A stretch of DNA of 64,000 bases from Dipteris shenzhenensis (GCA_047967505.1 CM106538.1), one strand, 5' to 3'; positions 11,758 to 22,689 are shown, counted from the first letter of the stretch. Numbers and translations are program-made. The notes: a model not told the origin generated them from the letters alone.

Positions 11758-12650
11758 TGTCAAAAGCCCCGGTTCAGAGGTTAAACAAAATAAAAAATTA
11801 TTAAAAAAGTTTTTTTTCTGGCCTGACCAGATCTGGCCGACCAGATTGACCTGGTCGGTCAAATTTGACCAGGTCGGTCAACCTGTTGGTTGACCGACTT
11901 AAAGCCCCTTCCTATTTAAAAGGGGGGGGGGCTAGGTATTCAAAATATTCTCTCTTCCAGCTCCAGAGGTTCCTGCACACCTTGAGCCACTTCTGCCTCC
12001 TGGCTGCCTCCTCTGCTGCCTCAACTTCTGCCTCCTGGCTGCCTCCTCTGCTGCCTCAACTTCTGCCTCCTGGCTGCCTCCTCTGCTGTCCTCCTTTCTG
12101 CTCCAGATTTGCCCTCTTTTCTGCCCCAGATCTGCCCCTCCTTTCTGCTCCAGATCTGTCCTCCTTTCTGCTCCAGTTCTGTCCCCCTTTCAGCTCCAGA
12201 TCTGCCCTCTTTTCTGCTCCAAAACAGCCTTCCTTTCTGCTTCAGTTCTGCCCTCCTTTCTGCATCAGATTTCTGCCCCAGATCTGCCTTCTTTTAGCTT
12301 CAGATCTGTCCCAACTTCTGCTCCAAGATCTGCCCTCAACTTCTGCTCCAGATCTACCTCCAACTTCCGCTCCAGATTATGTTCTTTCTATTCCAAATCT
12401 GCAGCAACCCCTGCATCAGTTTGCTGTCTCAGATTTGGTTCAGTTCCAACTTGTGGAGCTAGTGCAGAAGTCCACTACAGTTGTCAGGACTGACGTTTGT
12501 TTCCTCCAGAGCTTCTCTCATATCTTCACTTGTACTGAGTTCCGTTTGTGATATATATATCTTCTTCAGCCATTGATTGTCTTCAGTATTGTTTTATTTG
12601 TCTCCAAGTATTTTCTTTATACTCTGGAGGGCATGCCATAATTACACTTA
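11758..12650 (+). mobile_element. LTR-like insertion within LINE ORF1, with internal minisatellites
   Basis: The ORF1 homology breaks near 11,750 and resumes near 12,655. The intervening block starts TGTCAAAAGCCCCGG. It has repeated GACC/GGTC words near 11,820-11,900 and a TATA-like TATTTAAAAGGG at about 11,912. It ends close to GCATGCCATAATTACA. Two tandem arrays lie inside: a 35-bp unit (TTCTGCCTCCTGGCTGCC) from 11,991, and a degenerate array of TCTGCTCCAGATCTGC-type units from about 12,085 to 12,370. The layout suits a solo LTR. I did not find an exact target duplication, so boundaries are approximate. A 228-codon open frame across it is low-complexity Ser/Leu/Pro and not a convincing gene. 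Confidence 0.5.
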
Positions 12651-12969
12651 GCAGGACATACGAATCAAGCTTCTTCGAAGAGACCAAGATATGGACAGCC
12701 AAAGAACTCACACAAGCTCAACTGAACCAAAAGACAGCGGAATTAGCCAAGGTCAAGGCTGCTAGGAAGGATGGAAAATGGGTAGTATATCAAGAGGGGG
12801 TGGCCCTCATCAAGGAGTTTAAATCCAAAAGACCGTCAGTCTTAAACTGATGTATGAACGTTTATTGTCTTATTTTCAGGTATCTTATAAAATTTTATGC
12901 ACTCCTTGGCACCTGCCTTGTGCCCTCCCTGAAAGGATGTATTAGCTGCTCTCTCTCTCTCTCTCTCTC

Positions 12970-13849
12970 CCCCCTTCAGAAAATTTTTCTTCTTCAATTT
13001 GCTGATCAAGGCTCTTTCCCTCCTTCTTTCACTTTCCCTCTTAAACATGGGACCCTTCGTACAAATATGTTTGCTTCCTTAGGTCTTAATCTTGAAAGAA
13101 AGATTCCCTTTTAACGTCAGGCAGGCATCAATGATTCCTCTACCTGCATCAAGTGACCTGCATACAACCTGACATTTAAGACAGCATCGTGTCCTTCAAG
13201 TTGCATCAGCACGGGTATATGAAAGTTGACTGGAGATACCTTTTCTTTGAGGGCGCCTGTGTTTGATCATCTGCATTCTTTCTAGAAAAGCTGTTATCGA
13301 CGCTGCAGCAGCAAATACCAGTGTCAAGTCATCACTACAAGTGGTAAAGTACCCTCGGTAACTCTATCAATGACCTGATAACGTCACACAATGCTGAAGC
13401 CCAGACTTAACCCCCATTTCCTTGCCAAATGAAGTTTGTCCAAACAGACACCGGTTGCAAAATTACGACTCTTAGCCTACAGAAGACAATCTAGCTCTGG
13501 CCTGTGGGCGAATTGAGAGAAACAGGGATAATATATATCAAAACCTTGGGTCCGCCTGTTCATTCAACCCGCACCAAAGGAACGGATTGGGCTGCAATGA
13601 ATCATCCAATAAATTATCATTCAAAAATGTCATCCACTTGCTTTCAGGGGATGCCATCCAGGGGACCAAAAAAAGCCCCTGTTCCGATCAAGTCTTTGTG
13701 TGGCGCACTGTATCAGAGGCCATGAAGCTCCTGAGATAGGAACAATTGTAAGAGCGACTGAAGATCTATCGTCGATCAACTACGGTCCAATAGGGGAGGA
13801 GAAGATGCTGTTTAAGATTGCAGGAGCGTACACTTTAATAAATCTTAGA
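12970..13849. other. No gene seen
   Basis: Sequence after the LINE tail. No domain, repeat or RNA gene recognised on either strand. Confidence 0.4.
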
Positions 13850-14359
13850 ATATGTTGATTGGAAGTAATGATGGGTACCTTGTGTGCACGTGGACTGATG
13901 TGCACTGCTGTGATAGACCCGCCCTTTCCTAAGCGTCATTGCACATGCGATAAAAAATGCGTGGCCGGTGCGACTCTCAAGCCCCAAAAGATTTTTTTTG
14001 TGTGAACTGAAATGGCTATGCATTTATTGACGGACCATCCAACTTTTAGGAGGACATCTCTGTGAGCTCATGGAGCCCTGTGAGTCTCTGTGAGCTGCGG
14101 AGTGCTGTAGAGTGCTACAAAAGAGCCACACGGCGAATGAGGATTGGCTCGAGTAATAGTTGCGCACAAATGCTCACATCAGCAACCTCCAGAATGGAGG
14201 TGCCAATATGAGCATTAATGGCACTCCAAGTTTACCTCGGGAGACGTGCGAGCCTGAAACCAAAAGGTAAAACTCTTCCACACAAATTCACCACTTAATC
14301 AATTGGAGAAGAAGAACACAAATCACACCATGAAAGCGACAGCAGACTAGGTACAATCT
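13850..14359 (-). mobile_element. Candidate 3' LTR with polypurine tract, minus strand
   Basis: On the minus strand a purine run (GGGGGGGAG, about 14,370-14,361) is followed by TGTACCTAGTCTGC. That is how a polypurine tract abuts the 5' edge of a 3' LTR. A short word (GGGC-GGTCTATCACA) near the far end recurs in the same orientation at about 15,056-15,033. Neither the matching LTR nor coding sequence was found. Treat as tentative. Confidence 0.3.
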
Positions 14360-16852
14360 CCCCCCCTAGATGAGTGGCTCACACTTCCTCATCTAGAGTA
14401 TTTATGATATTTCATAAAAGCACCAAGGAGCCAAACTTATCCCTCTCTTCCAAAATGAGGGATTTGCTTTACATAGCCATCTTTGGGCCTAAAATTGAAT
14501 TATGTCCACTCCAAAATATATTGCTCAAAATTGCAATAATAAAGAAATACAAAATTGGCCCATGGCCATAAATAATGCGTTGTGCGATACCTCGATCAGT
14601 ACCCTCGCACTAACTCCAATCCTCGCTATGAGTTCCATCACCTGTACTCAAGCCGCCAATTACATTAGTTATTAACAATCGATTGAACGAATCACCGAAT
14701 CAACCGATCCCAACATAACTGCGCTCAAAGCACAATAATCAAGCACAACACCAACAACACTAGCGACATCAATATTAACATGGAATCACCCACAATACTG
14801 ACCATCTAGCATGGCAAAAACACAAGCTAGTCAGGCGTCCCCAACTAACCATGCAAAGTATCCACTAGGACCCCCGCCGCGTCCGATGCGCTCCTATGGA
14901 GTACTTTGCCATAGTCACACTTGACTAAAATAATAATATCCTAAGCAAGATATAATTTCCGTAATAGAGCCTCCAAAATGAGCCTCCAATCGTGTATTAT
15001 TTGAGTCTTGTGCACTGAGCCTAACTTTGGTGTTGTGATAGACCTGCCCGTTGCTGCCACATAACATGATTGTACCTAGTTTCTAACCTGGAAGCAGTGA
15101 CTCGTGTGCATTGCATGTTCTTGTGTCACCACCACATCTTCTCCAGAATTTCTCATAGGCTTCTATCAAGAATTCAAAAGTGGGTGGGAGTGGTAGGTAT
15201 GGGGTGGGAGCGTGTTGGGCAAGGCTTGTGGGGGGAGGCTAGAGAGGGTGCCATGTGGCAAGGCCTTCACATAATTATCTTTGGTTTTTTTTAACCTCAT
15301 TTTGGGGAGGTGACACTTGTAGAGAGAGAGCATTGAGTTCTAGAGAGAGAACAACGTTGATTATATATGGTATAGAAATCAAGCTTATAGATAAGGGCCT
15401 TTTCCCACCTATTTTTTTGTTATGTTAGTAAACACAACTATTTACATTATTTTAAAGCTACTACTAATAACAACACAATGCCATTCCCATTGGTATCCAT
15501 TATGTTATGCAAAAAGTTGTCTCTATAAGGAATTTTGGATCTTTTTTTTGCATAAAATGGTATATCTTTACGTTTTGGTGTCCATTCTATTATAATTACA
15601 ATTGCTTCTTCTTTTCAAGGGCTTTCAAACAAGTACCCATCTTTATAGTTGTTACTTGGTCTCAACCTTCAAAAATACCTAACAACAATCTTAATTAAAG
15701 TAACATTCCCACAATGTTAAACCCTTATTTTCTATATTTCAACTTGTTTCCCTTCACAAAACCTCTTTAATATGGGTGCTTAAGATTCCACCATTAAGAG
15801 ATTTAATATATTTAGACCCCCTTGAATCCCAATGGGAATGCACACTTTCGTTAAAGTCCTTAAACTAGTAGGCCCTGTGTTTTTTTTATGGAATGGAATT
15901 TTCATTTCCTTGTGTTATATTGTTAGCTTAGCACCATGGTGAATCCCAAGAAGATGATGTGCTAATACTCATTTAACTAAGTGTCACTCCTTGCTATAAT
16001 AACTTTAGGGTAGAACACAGTTCAGATTTAGGCAAGTTATGTCATTTTATAGGCAATGGTATGTCCCCATTGGACTTTCTCAAGGCTCTCCATGGCGTAG
16101 GAAAAGTCCTTGACATGCAAGATAGGACGTGCGGTATAAAAATTTCAATGATGTATTACAATTGTAAGCTATTTTGCAAGACTATTACCAAAAGTAGTAT
16201 CAATATCTATTTTACTCGCTTGTTATGTGAAGACAAATGCAAATTGGCAGTTAATGAATTGTCTTGTGGATGACTGATAAGCAAGAAGAAAGAAGACTAA
16301 AATACATTGTTGTGGTTGAGTAGCGATGGATCCAAAACTTGATGTGGATTCTTTGATGCTCATTCTATCATGCATGTAGTCAACACGGAGTTGGAGATCC
16401 AACATGAGTAAGCCATGGACCTAGGCACTACATAGACCCAAAGGCAAGAAAAGGCCTAAGAGGATTTGGCCAAAGGTGAAGTGTCCCCATGAGTCCTTGC
16501 ACGGTCATCTAGTGATGTGTTCACTCAAGATTTAAGCTCATCAAATACATGTGAGACCATGAATAACCATTGGGAAAAGGCTCCAAAGGTGCCAAAAAGA
16601 CCAAACCCCTTCTACCCTCTCGAGAGTAGAACTGGGCCAATGGTCCAGTCGTTGCCCAAGTAGCCCACTATCCTGATCCTCGATCTAGTCACATGCCTCA
16701 TCAACCCCAAGGTCTCTTGCAGACTTGGGCTAATGAAGGCACCATGTTGTATACTATGCATCAATCGGAGCCGAGGGATTGCTATAGAAACTAAATCCTG
16801 AGGGGCATCCCGATCCTAGAAGCTATGTACCAATGACGAGGGTCTGAAACAC
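14360..16852. other. No gene recognised
   Basis: AT-rich, mostly unique-looking DNA. It includes runs such as GAGAGAGAG near 15,320 and AT-rich stretches to 16,050. No coding domain on either strand. The end of the stretch grades into the LINE remnant that starts near 16,853. Confidence 0.4.
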
Positions 16853-17915
16853 TGTAGGTTATTGCCCTTTGATGTGCAAGTGAGGATGCCCTTGTATTTG
16901 ATGTCCACTTAGGAGGCAAGTTATCCAAATTTGCAAATGACATTTTGCTAGAGTTTCCGTTTTAGCTCGTGAGGACCTTAGCTTTGGTGGAACATGGTTC
17001 AGACTCACAGTGGTACTTTGATCCTAACCCACTTCTTATTGCCCTAGGTTCATGGAGAGTGTCGCTCTATGGAGGTATCCCCTTGAAATCCTTACAGTGG
17101 GACCCTGGGGAGTGGGAGTGGATTGATGAGGAGCATTGAGAGAAAAGCCTCCCCTTCTTTCATTACACTATCATCAGTAATGCTAGGAGATTCTAGCTAA
17201 GTTGCTGTAGAGGTTGGAGGCCTTCCAGATATCTCTTGATTTGCAAAGGAATTTATGAAGAGACTTTGGAAAGCCCTTAGGAATAGTAAAATCACTCATT
17301 TCTTTTGGCTTTCTATTCATGGAGGGATTGCAATAAACCTGTGGAGATCCAAATTTGGGGCAAATTCTACTTGTCCATCCAGCATTGCTTATGGGATTGT
17401 AGACAGGTGAGGGTAGTTTGGAACGGGATTGCTAGGATTTTCAGTACGTTAATACCCTCTCCATTCTTCATGACTTGGGGCTTAGTTGCTTGGCTCACTC
17501 TCACAGGGCCTCAAGTGTTCTATGAGAGGCATGACTCTTCATGTGCTTTGTCGATTCGATGACAAATAGTTAGTCATGCTCTTTGGATATTGTTCCTGCC
17601 TCAACTTTCAGAGCTGTGCATTCTTTTGTGAATTCTTCCTGAGAGATACTAGCTAGCATTTCAGCATGGCACATTTGGAAAGCCAAATGCACAGAGGTCT
17701 CAAATTCTTCCTACTCACACTTTGGCTAGCATTTGGATGGATACTATTCATACTCTGATGGCCATTTGGGGTACCATGCAGAGTTCTTCTGGGGTAGCCA
17801 ATGCTAGGAGGACTATCTTTCTTAAAGAATGGAGGGGTTCTCCCTTCTCCTCTAAATTTTATTTAGGGTTGGGGTGGCATTTTCAGCCTCCACCATGGCT
17901 TTTTTCTCTGTTTGC
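16853..17915 (+). pseudogene. LINE ORF2 C-terminal region (family A), degenerate
   Basis: Pieces in shifting frames match other copies in the window: a tract near 17,000-17,120 (LIALGSWRVSLYGGIPLKS, WDPGEWEW), QHCLWDCRQVRVVW near 17,380-17,420, GPQVFYERHDSS near 17,507-17,542, and IWMDTIHTLMAIWG at 17,731-17,772. Copies at 45,880-46,432 and 58,205-59,130 (minus) carry the same blocks. The family has a zf-RVT Cys/His domain, CPRCHAA..QHCLWGC. Here its first cysteines are deleted. The 3' end meets a minus-strand LINE piece at about 17,915. Confidence 0.75.
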
Positions 17916-18055
17916 AAAACCGTGTATGAGTCAATGAGCTGTGAAATACTCTCCCTGCTATGCTTAGATCCATGATGGCATCATGATCTATTTGCAAGAC
18001 TTTGTATGAGAAAATGAGCTGTGAAATACTCTCCCTGCTATGCTTAGGTCCATGA
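17911..18055. repeat. 80-bp tandem duplication at a LINE junction
   Basis: GAGCTGTGAAATACTCTCCC occurs at about 17,937 and again 80 bp later; the flanking TTTGCAA words repeat as well. It sits at the junction between a + strand LINE 3' end and a minus-strand LINE interior, so it may record the joining event. Confidence 0.85.
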
Positions 18056-19935
18056 GTAGTGAAGAAATGTTTATTGACTCTACCGCCCATCTGAGTCCAA
18101 ATGACCCATGTGCATGAAAGGCATACACATCTCTCAGATCCAACAAAGTTTGTTGATAAGCCCTTGCTATAACAAAGTGCTCCTGTATCCAAGCATCAAT
18201 AGGTCATTTTTGCTCTTCTCTCTATATACAAGCCAATTGCTAGAGAACACCTATCTCCCTCCTGAGAATCTCATGTCTTCTAGTACTAGCGATCAAATGA
18301 TAGAACACACTAATGGCAGACAAGGACGTAGCCACATCTGAGGGGGAGGGCACTCCACCTTGCATATGAGATACCCAAATATGCAAAGCTACCTCTATGA
18401 GGTTCTCCTTTGCATAAAAGGCATGTAGAATCCAGATACTGGCAGAGAATCCTCCTAAATGAGGCTCCAAAATCATCAAGATGACAAGAAAGTGATCTGT
18501 AGGTGGAAATCCATGAGAAATGCATACCTATCCACCACTATTTAGAGCTCAATCATCAACATAAAACCTATCAATCTGGGTGGGCATCTGTGGCCTCCTG
18601 TTTGATAACAAAAGTAGGAGTGACTATGACTAAATGTGAACGGCAACATCAATCTAACCTCTACCACCACTGAACTGGAAAAGGAAGGCATCCCAAGGTA
18701 CTCTCTCCAACGACTCGATGCCACCATGCATATCCCCTTTCTTATTAGAAGGCAACTCCACCATGTTAAAGTCACCTCCAAGAATCTGCAATGGGGGCCC
18801 ACCAATCCTTCCAAAGGGGACACGATCCCCTCTATTTTTGGGGGTGTGAAGGTTGAGAAGTACAACCTTACATCCCCCAATGAAAATCAATATCCTTTGA
18901 GATCTATAGAGAGAGATGAGGCCCTGACCAACAACCGTGGGAAAAATAGAATCCAAAACGGAAATGCGTGTACCTCCCCTAGTGCCTAAAGGAGGTGACT
19001 AGAAAGTGTGACCTGAAATCAATTTACGTAACTTTACGCAATCTCTAGCATCCATTTTGTGCTCCTGAACAAAAAAAACATCAATGGAACCACCAGTGAC
19101 ACCTAGATGAAGTTGATTCCAAATCACTTGCTTGCAATAGTGATGTGGCCCTATATCAATCCTCACCGGCATGGGGAATAGCATGGAACACTTGACCTGA
19201 CCTAGTGGCAGAAACAAACCCCTTAATGGGGAAGACCTCTTGCTTGAATGGTGAGGGAGGGAACTAAGTGGAGAAAAATCAATGGGTGAAAGAACTCATC
19301 CACCTGAGCATGAGGCAACTCGGTCAAACTGAATACCAATCAATGGCTTGCCAAAGGTAGAAGACACAAAATCTTCCTTAAGAAAGTTTGAGAGATTAGC
19401 CAGGACCAAAAAGGAGTTCCTATGAATCAAGCCTGGCAAAGGGGTACATAGAATCCATGTAGATGAAGCTGGAGAGGTGGACGGTACTACCCCTTTCTAC
19501 CATCTATGAGGGGGAAGTAGATGAAACATGGGGTTGCTCGGAGGTGCCATGACTCTAAAAACCTACAGTGGCTCCTGTGAATCATCAACAAGAACCTCAA
19601 GGTGAGGAGCTTCCATTTTGGTCAAGAGAGGGGACTAAAATGGGAGAAGCCTCTTGAACTGCACAAGAAGACGCAAGGATCATCAACGATGACCCTAACT
19701 CCAACTACCCGGCTTGACTGGATTGCCTTTGCTCTATAGAAGAAGGGAAACCCAAGGAAGGGACAATTCCGAATCGCTCTCCAATCAATGGAAGTAGGCA
19801 ATGATAAACCTGAGGAAGTCCGAGGAACTTGATGAAGAGGAGGTGCTATCCAATGTGAAAAAAGCCCAAAAAATCTTCCTATAGCCTAATTATAGAGGGT
19901 GGCTTTGAGCAAAAGTGCTCACAGCCTCTGACGAA
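17916..19935 (-). pseudogene. LINE (family A) ORF1 end plus endonuclease domain, minus strand
   Basis: Read from high to low coordinates, an ORF1-like C-terminus (FLVLANLSNFLKEDF near 19,410-19,370) leads into an endonuclease domain. The visible motifs are FFVQEHKM (about 19,085-19,062), GGDFNMVELPSNKKG (about 18,781-18,737) and TDHFLVILMILEPHLGG (about 18,500-18,450). After these comes the linker KHSRESISQL seen also in copy C (RHSRESVSQL). The catalytic Asn and His of the AP-type fold are present but stops interrupt the frame. It ends without reverse transcriptase at 17,916. Confidence 0.75.
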
Positions 19936-20425
19936 TCAAAAACTACTTAGAAAAAATCTCGTCCCAACAAGCAACATCTTTAAGGGGTGCTGAGAGGGGA
20001 GGGGGCTGAGGGCTAGGCTAAGAGGAAAGCTACGGTAGGGGGCAATAGGGAAAGAGGTAGGGAGGAGGAACATCTCTTCAATTAAGTAATTTTTTCTCAA
20101 ACTCTGGATGCCATATGAGTAGCTACCGCTCTCGTACTCCTCTTGGGCAATTATATAAACATTGCCAAACCCCATGGAGGCTCCTCATCAAAGCGGAGCC
20201 CTTTTGTGTGAGGGGAGCCTCTAAAAAAATTCCACCTATGGGATTGTTGCCAATGACATCTTATATAGGGGGTGTTCCTGAGAAGACCACAATGAGGTAA
20301 GAGCTTCAGCCTACAGTGAGTCTATGTAGCACCAACTCCCCAAAGGGCTTACTCTGCATTTCGAGATCAATGATGCCAAGCCCTCCTTGTGCCTAGGGCA
20401 AGATCACCATTTGCTAGACAATCCA
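19936..20425 (-). pseudogene. LINE post-RT region, left half of copia target
   Basis: The minus strand encodes GLGIIDLEMQSK (about 20,381-20,346), a conserved block after the LINE reverse transcriptase. It then runs on with stops into a tryptophan-containing tract. The reverse transcriptase part of the same LINE lies beyond the copia element at 24,497-25,400. Removing the copia element with one ATCCA copy restores a continuous LINE reading, so the copia insertion is younger than this LINE copy. Confidence 0.75.
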
Positions 20426-20573
20426 TGTTGGGGTAAAGGCCAATGGCCTAGTATATACCCCTTTGTACCATACATACATAATAAGAGCTTACCTTGATCT
20501 GGGTGAGTTAGCAGCCACAATTTCGATGTTCTCCCTTTCTTTGTTGCTCTCTAATAAGACCTCCTCTCCATCA
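20426..20573 (+). repeat. Copia 5' LTR
   Basis: Begins TGTTGGGGTAAAGGCC and ends CTCCTCTCCATCA. A TATA-like TAGTATATACCCC lies about 25 bp in. Partner of 24,349-24,496. At 148 bp it is short for copia. Confidence 0.95.
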
Positions 20574-20576
20574 ACT

Positions 20577-20591
20577 AGTATCAGAGCTTGG
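20577..20591 (+). promoter_or_regulatory. Primer-binding site, initiator tRNA-Met type
   Basis: TAGTATCAGAGCTTG follows the left LTR by three bases and contains TATCAGAGC, the core of the plant copia primer site (usually TGGTATCAGAGC). Confidence 0.85.
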
Positions 20592-20893
20592 TTGAGCGAA
20601 GCCAACAAGGAGATTCTAGCATTGCGGTGTTGCTGTGCCAAGAGCCCGAACTTGTTACGTGGAGTCTCCTACTACCCGTGGGCTGCCCCTGGGAGCTATA
20701 TTTTGACATATACTAGCTCGTTTTTAATGTTTCAGCCATATGTATCAGGTTGCCTCGATTGTTCCAGCAATCTATTGCCTTGTTTGAGTAGGGGAGAAGG
20801 AATATTATCCATCTATGGTCAAAAACGACCTGCTGCTCTGCAATTTCAGCCATTGAAAGTTGCTTTTTTGGGGCCCGAAAGCAAAAACATCTT

Positions 20894-21344
20894 TTGCCTG
20901 AAGAGAAATCTACAGTCAATATAGAGGAAGTGAATGCCATAAGTAACAATAGTGATGAGGGTGACATTCTTTATGCCTCTATGTTTGAGCATGCTTTTCT
21001 TGTAACTAGTGATGATGCATTGTCACAGAATTGGATACTAGACTCAGGAGCATCTTTCCATGTCACTCCACATAGGGAGTGGTTTACCATTTATGATGCA
21101 GGAAGGAAAGGAACCGTGAGACTTGGAAATGATTATCCATGTGACATTGTTGGAGTGGGAGATATCCAATTGTCTCTTCCTAATGGTTCTACATTTATAC
21201 TCAAGAATGTTAGGCATGTTCCAAATCTGAAAAGGAGCTTGATAAGTACGGGACAGCTTGATGATGATGGCTATCATGTGGTTTTTGGCAATAATACATG
21301 GAAAGTTAGCAATGTGACCGAGCAGCCATCCGTCTCTTTGTGGC
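20894..21344 (+). pseudogene. Copia pol: aspartic protease and truncated GAG-pre-integrase
   Basis: The frame encodes WILDSGASFHVTP (about 21,031-21,069) with the DSG(A) active site of copia proteases. It continues VRLGNDYPCDIVGVGDI and VRHVPNLKRSLISTGQL. SLWHHQL at about 21,333 is the start of the GAG-pre-integrase motif, which then breaks off. The expected HHCC zinc finger and the DD part of the integrase are missing. The protease would cleave the polyprotein in virus-like particles. Confidence 0.9.
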
Positions 21345-21797
21345 ATCATCAACTGCCATGTATGCAGCACACTTCCGGGGATGTGATCTATCGATGGCAA
21401 CTGGAGGAGATTTGAGCGGCTACATGTGACTATGGAGTTTAGGATGATTCAGAGTAAGCCCTCAGTTCCACATGAGAAAGTACATGCAGAGTTCGCCATG
21501 ACACCACTACAGATTGATGCCATCTTCCAGACAATGACATTCATTCATATAGTCTGGGAATTACCCCTTTGGAGACTACCGAGGTCGGCCCTGGAGTCTC
21601 ATCCAGATGACTAGCTGAAAGCGGAGTGGACACATGGTATGCACGCATATCCACATGGTTTGCCAGCCATGGGTTTTAGATGGACAGGCTTCCCTCCTTC
21701 CAGTTCAGCATGGATGCACCTCGTGAGTCGATCCCACGAGATGAGATTAATCGTGCTTGCGCACTGATAATGGAGGAGAGTATACCTCTCATGCATT
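21345..21797 (+). other. LINE ORF2 fragment embedded in the copia pol
   Basis: This segment does not resemble copia. It encodes RFERLHVTMEFRMIQ and MTPLQIDAIFQTMTF. Near 21,610-21,780 it gives TWYARISTWFASHGFRMD, then RLPSFQFSMDAPRE. That aligns with the LINE ORF at 52,716-53,741 (GARYCWYFRLTRWLTSLGLD, then MDRLPPFRYSIDAPHLE). It has no LINE 3' tail, so it is not a simple insertion. It replaces copia sequence between the GAG-pre-integrase and the distal integrase. A template switch during reverse transcription would explain this. Confidence 0.8.
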
Positions 21798-22461
21798 TAA
21801 GAATTTTTGTGAGCTACGTGACTCCTGAGAATCCTTCTCAGAATGGGGTTGCTAAGAAGATGAATAGAACCATTCAAGAAAGGAATATAAGCATGCTTTC
21901 TAATGCCGGTCTACCTCATGGCTTTTGGGCTGAGTCTATCAAGACAGCAGTACATCTTATCGATAGATCGCCTAGCAAGGTACTAGATGGGAAAGTGCTA
22001 GAAGAGGTTTGGTCAGGCAAGCCACCATCTTATGGGCATCTTCATGTCTTTGGCTGTGAAGCTCATGTTCATATCCCTAAGGAAAAATGCAACAAGCTTC
22101 ATCCAAAGTCAAGGAAGTGCATTTTTCTTGGATATGGTGATTCAGGTGAGATGGGATACCGATTGTGGGATCCAGAGGCCAGGAAGATAGTACACAGCCA
22201 TGATATTATCTTTAATGAGGACAAGATGCACAAGAAGCCAAAAAAGACTGTTGAGATACATAGAGTGGTGTTTCAAGAGGATGTTTCAAGAGGATGGACA
22301 ACCACCATATGAGAGGCATGCACAACCTGTTCCACATGATGTAGGGCATGGACAACCCATAGATTGTGAGGTGGAGAGCCACATCTAGGTGGACAACCTC
22401 AGGTTATGCAGGAAAATCAGTTGGGACAGCAAGATGCTCATGGTGAGCAAGTGTTGAGACG
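21798..22461 (+). pseudogene. Copia integrase, distal half, and pre-RT linker
   Basis: Copia homology resumes with TPENPSQNGVAKKMNRTIQE, which carries the catalytic-Glu region (in functional integrases, QNG.AER.N). It is followed by HGFWAESIKTAVHLIDRSPS, the conserved CEAHVHIPKE box and KCIFLGYGDSGEMGYRLWDP. Then comes the acidic linker before reverse transcriptase, with a stop after WTTTI. The first two catalytic Asp residues were lost with the replaced segment. Confidence 0.9.
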
Positions 22462-22680
22462 TTCCACTACAAAGGGAGGAGGGTGCGAGATCGAAGGGAG
22501 AGGACCCTGCCAAGCATAACGCTTCCCCGTCAGCGCCGTTGAAAACGGTGGGTCCCTCCATCGCATCGGGCAACCATACGTGGAGTGGGGATTGCGTAAA
22601 CTTAGATACCAGACCCAAAAATGGTGGAGAAGCACATGTATTAGCAAGGGAAGAGCCGGTGCTGTTGCTATCAATCAACT
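22462..22680 (+). other. Unknown ~215-bp insert in the copia pol
   Basis: Upstream the frame reads EQVLRRSTT and downstream [12 protein letters not shown]. In relatives the two are adjacent (LRRSxRxSRPPxRY). The sequence between them, beginning ACAAAGGGAGGAGGGTGCG, is foreign and shifts the frame. ACT stands at both edges and could be a 3-bp target duplication. I see no clear terminal inverted repeats, so its class is unknown. Confidence 0.6.
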
Positions 22681-22689
22681 CACTAGAAT

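Larger units (their letters stand above)
11047..12850 (+). pseudogene. LINE ORF1 (L1 ORF1p-like RNA chaperone), broken
   Basis: At 11,378-11,530 one frame reads QEAQEMIEEVDTTANKTD then IKEHQATSSNALKIMIDG and LPKGWFNKED. This is the end of the coiled coil followed by the RRM-like start. It aligns with SNARCLRIAGLPEDW in copy J. After the insertion, 12,655-12,850 encodes TKIWTAKELTQAQLNQKTAE to KEFKSKRPSVLN and a stop. That matches TKVWISEELTPIQLKMKSIE to KDFKSKPKDSQF in copy J. ORF1 proteins of this type trimerise and coat LINE RNA. Stops and frameshifts plus the large insert make this copy inactive. Confidence 0.7.
10621..12969 (+). mobile_element. ORF1-only LINE (copy K), split by an LTR-like insert
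   Basis: The order is: pyrimidine-rich leader (about 10,621-11,040), ORF1 first half (to about 11,750), an inserted LTR-like block (11,758-12,650), ORF1 second half (12,655-12,850), a 100-bp 3' tail, then (CT)n. No ORF2 follows. The ORF1 matches copy J at 51,651-52,439, which has the same layout. After the ORF1 stop both copies begin ACTGATGTA. Bordering (TC)n on both sides may be the target-site duplication. I infer a non-autonomous half-LINE. Confidence 0.65.

Noticed and set aside
11161-11862. 233-codon minus-strand open frame
   Set aside because: It runs antisense across LINE ORF1 sequence and into the LTR-like insert. The + strand has recognisable homology; the minus peptide has no domain.
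11865-12551. 228-codon + frame rich in Ser, Leu and Pro
   Set aside because: It is the translation of the minisatellites in the LTR-like insert, low complexity on every frame.
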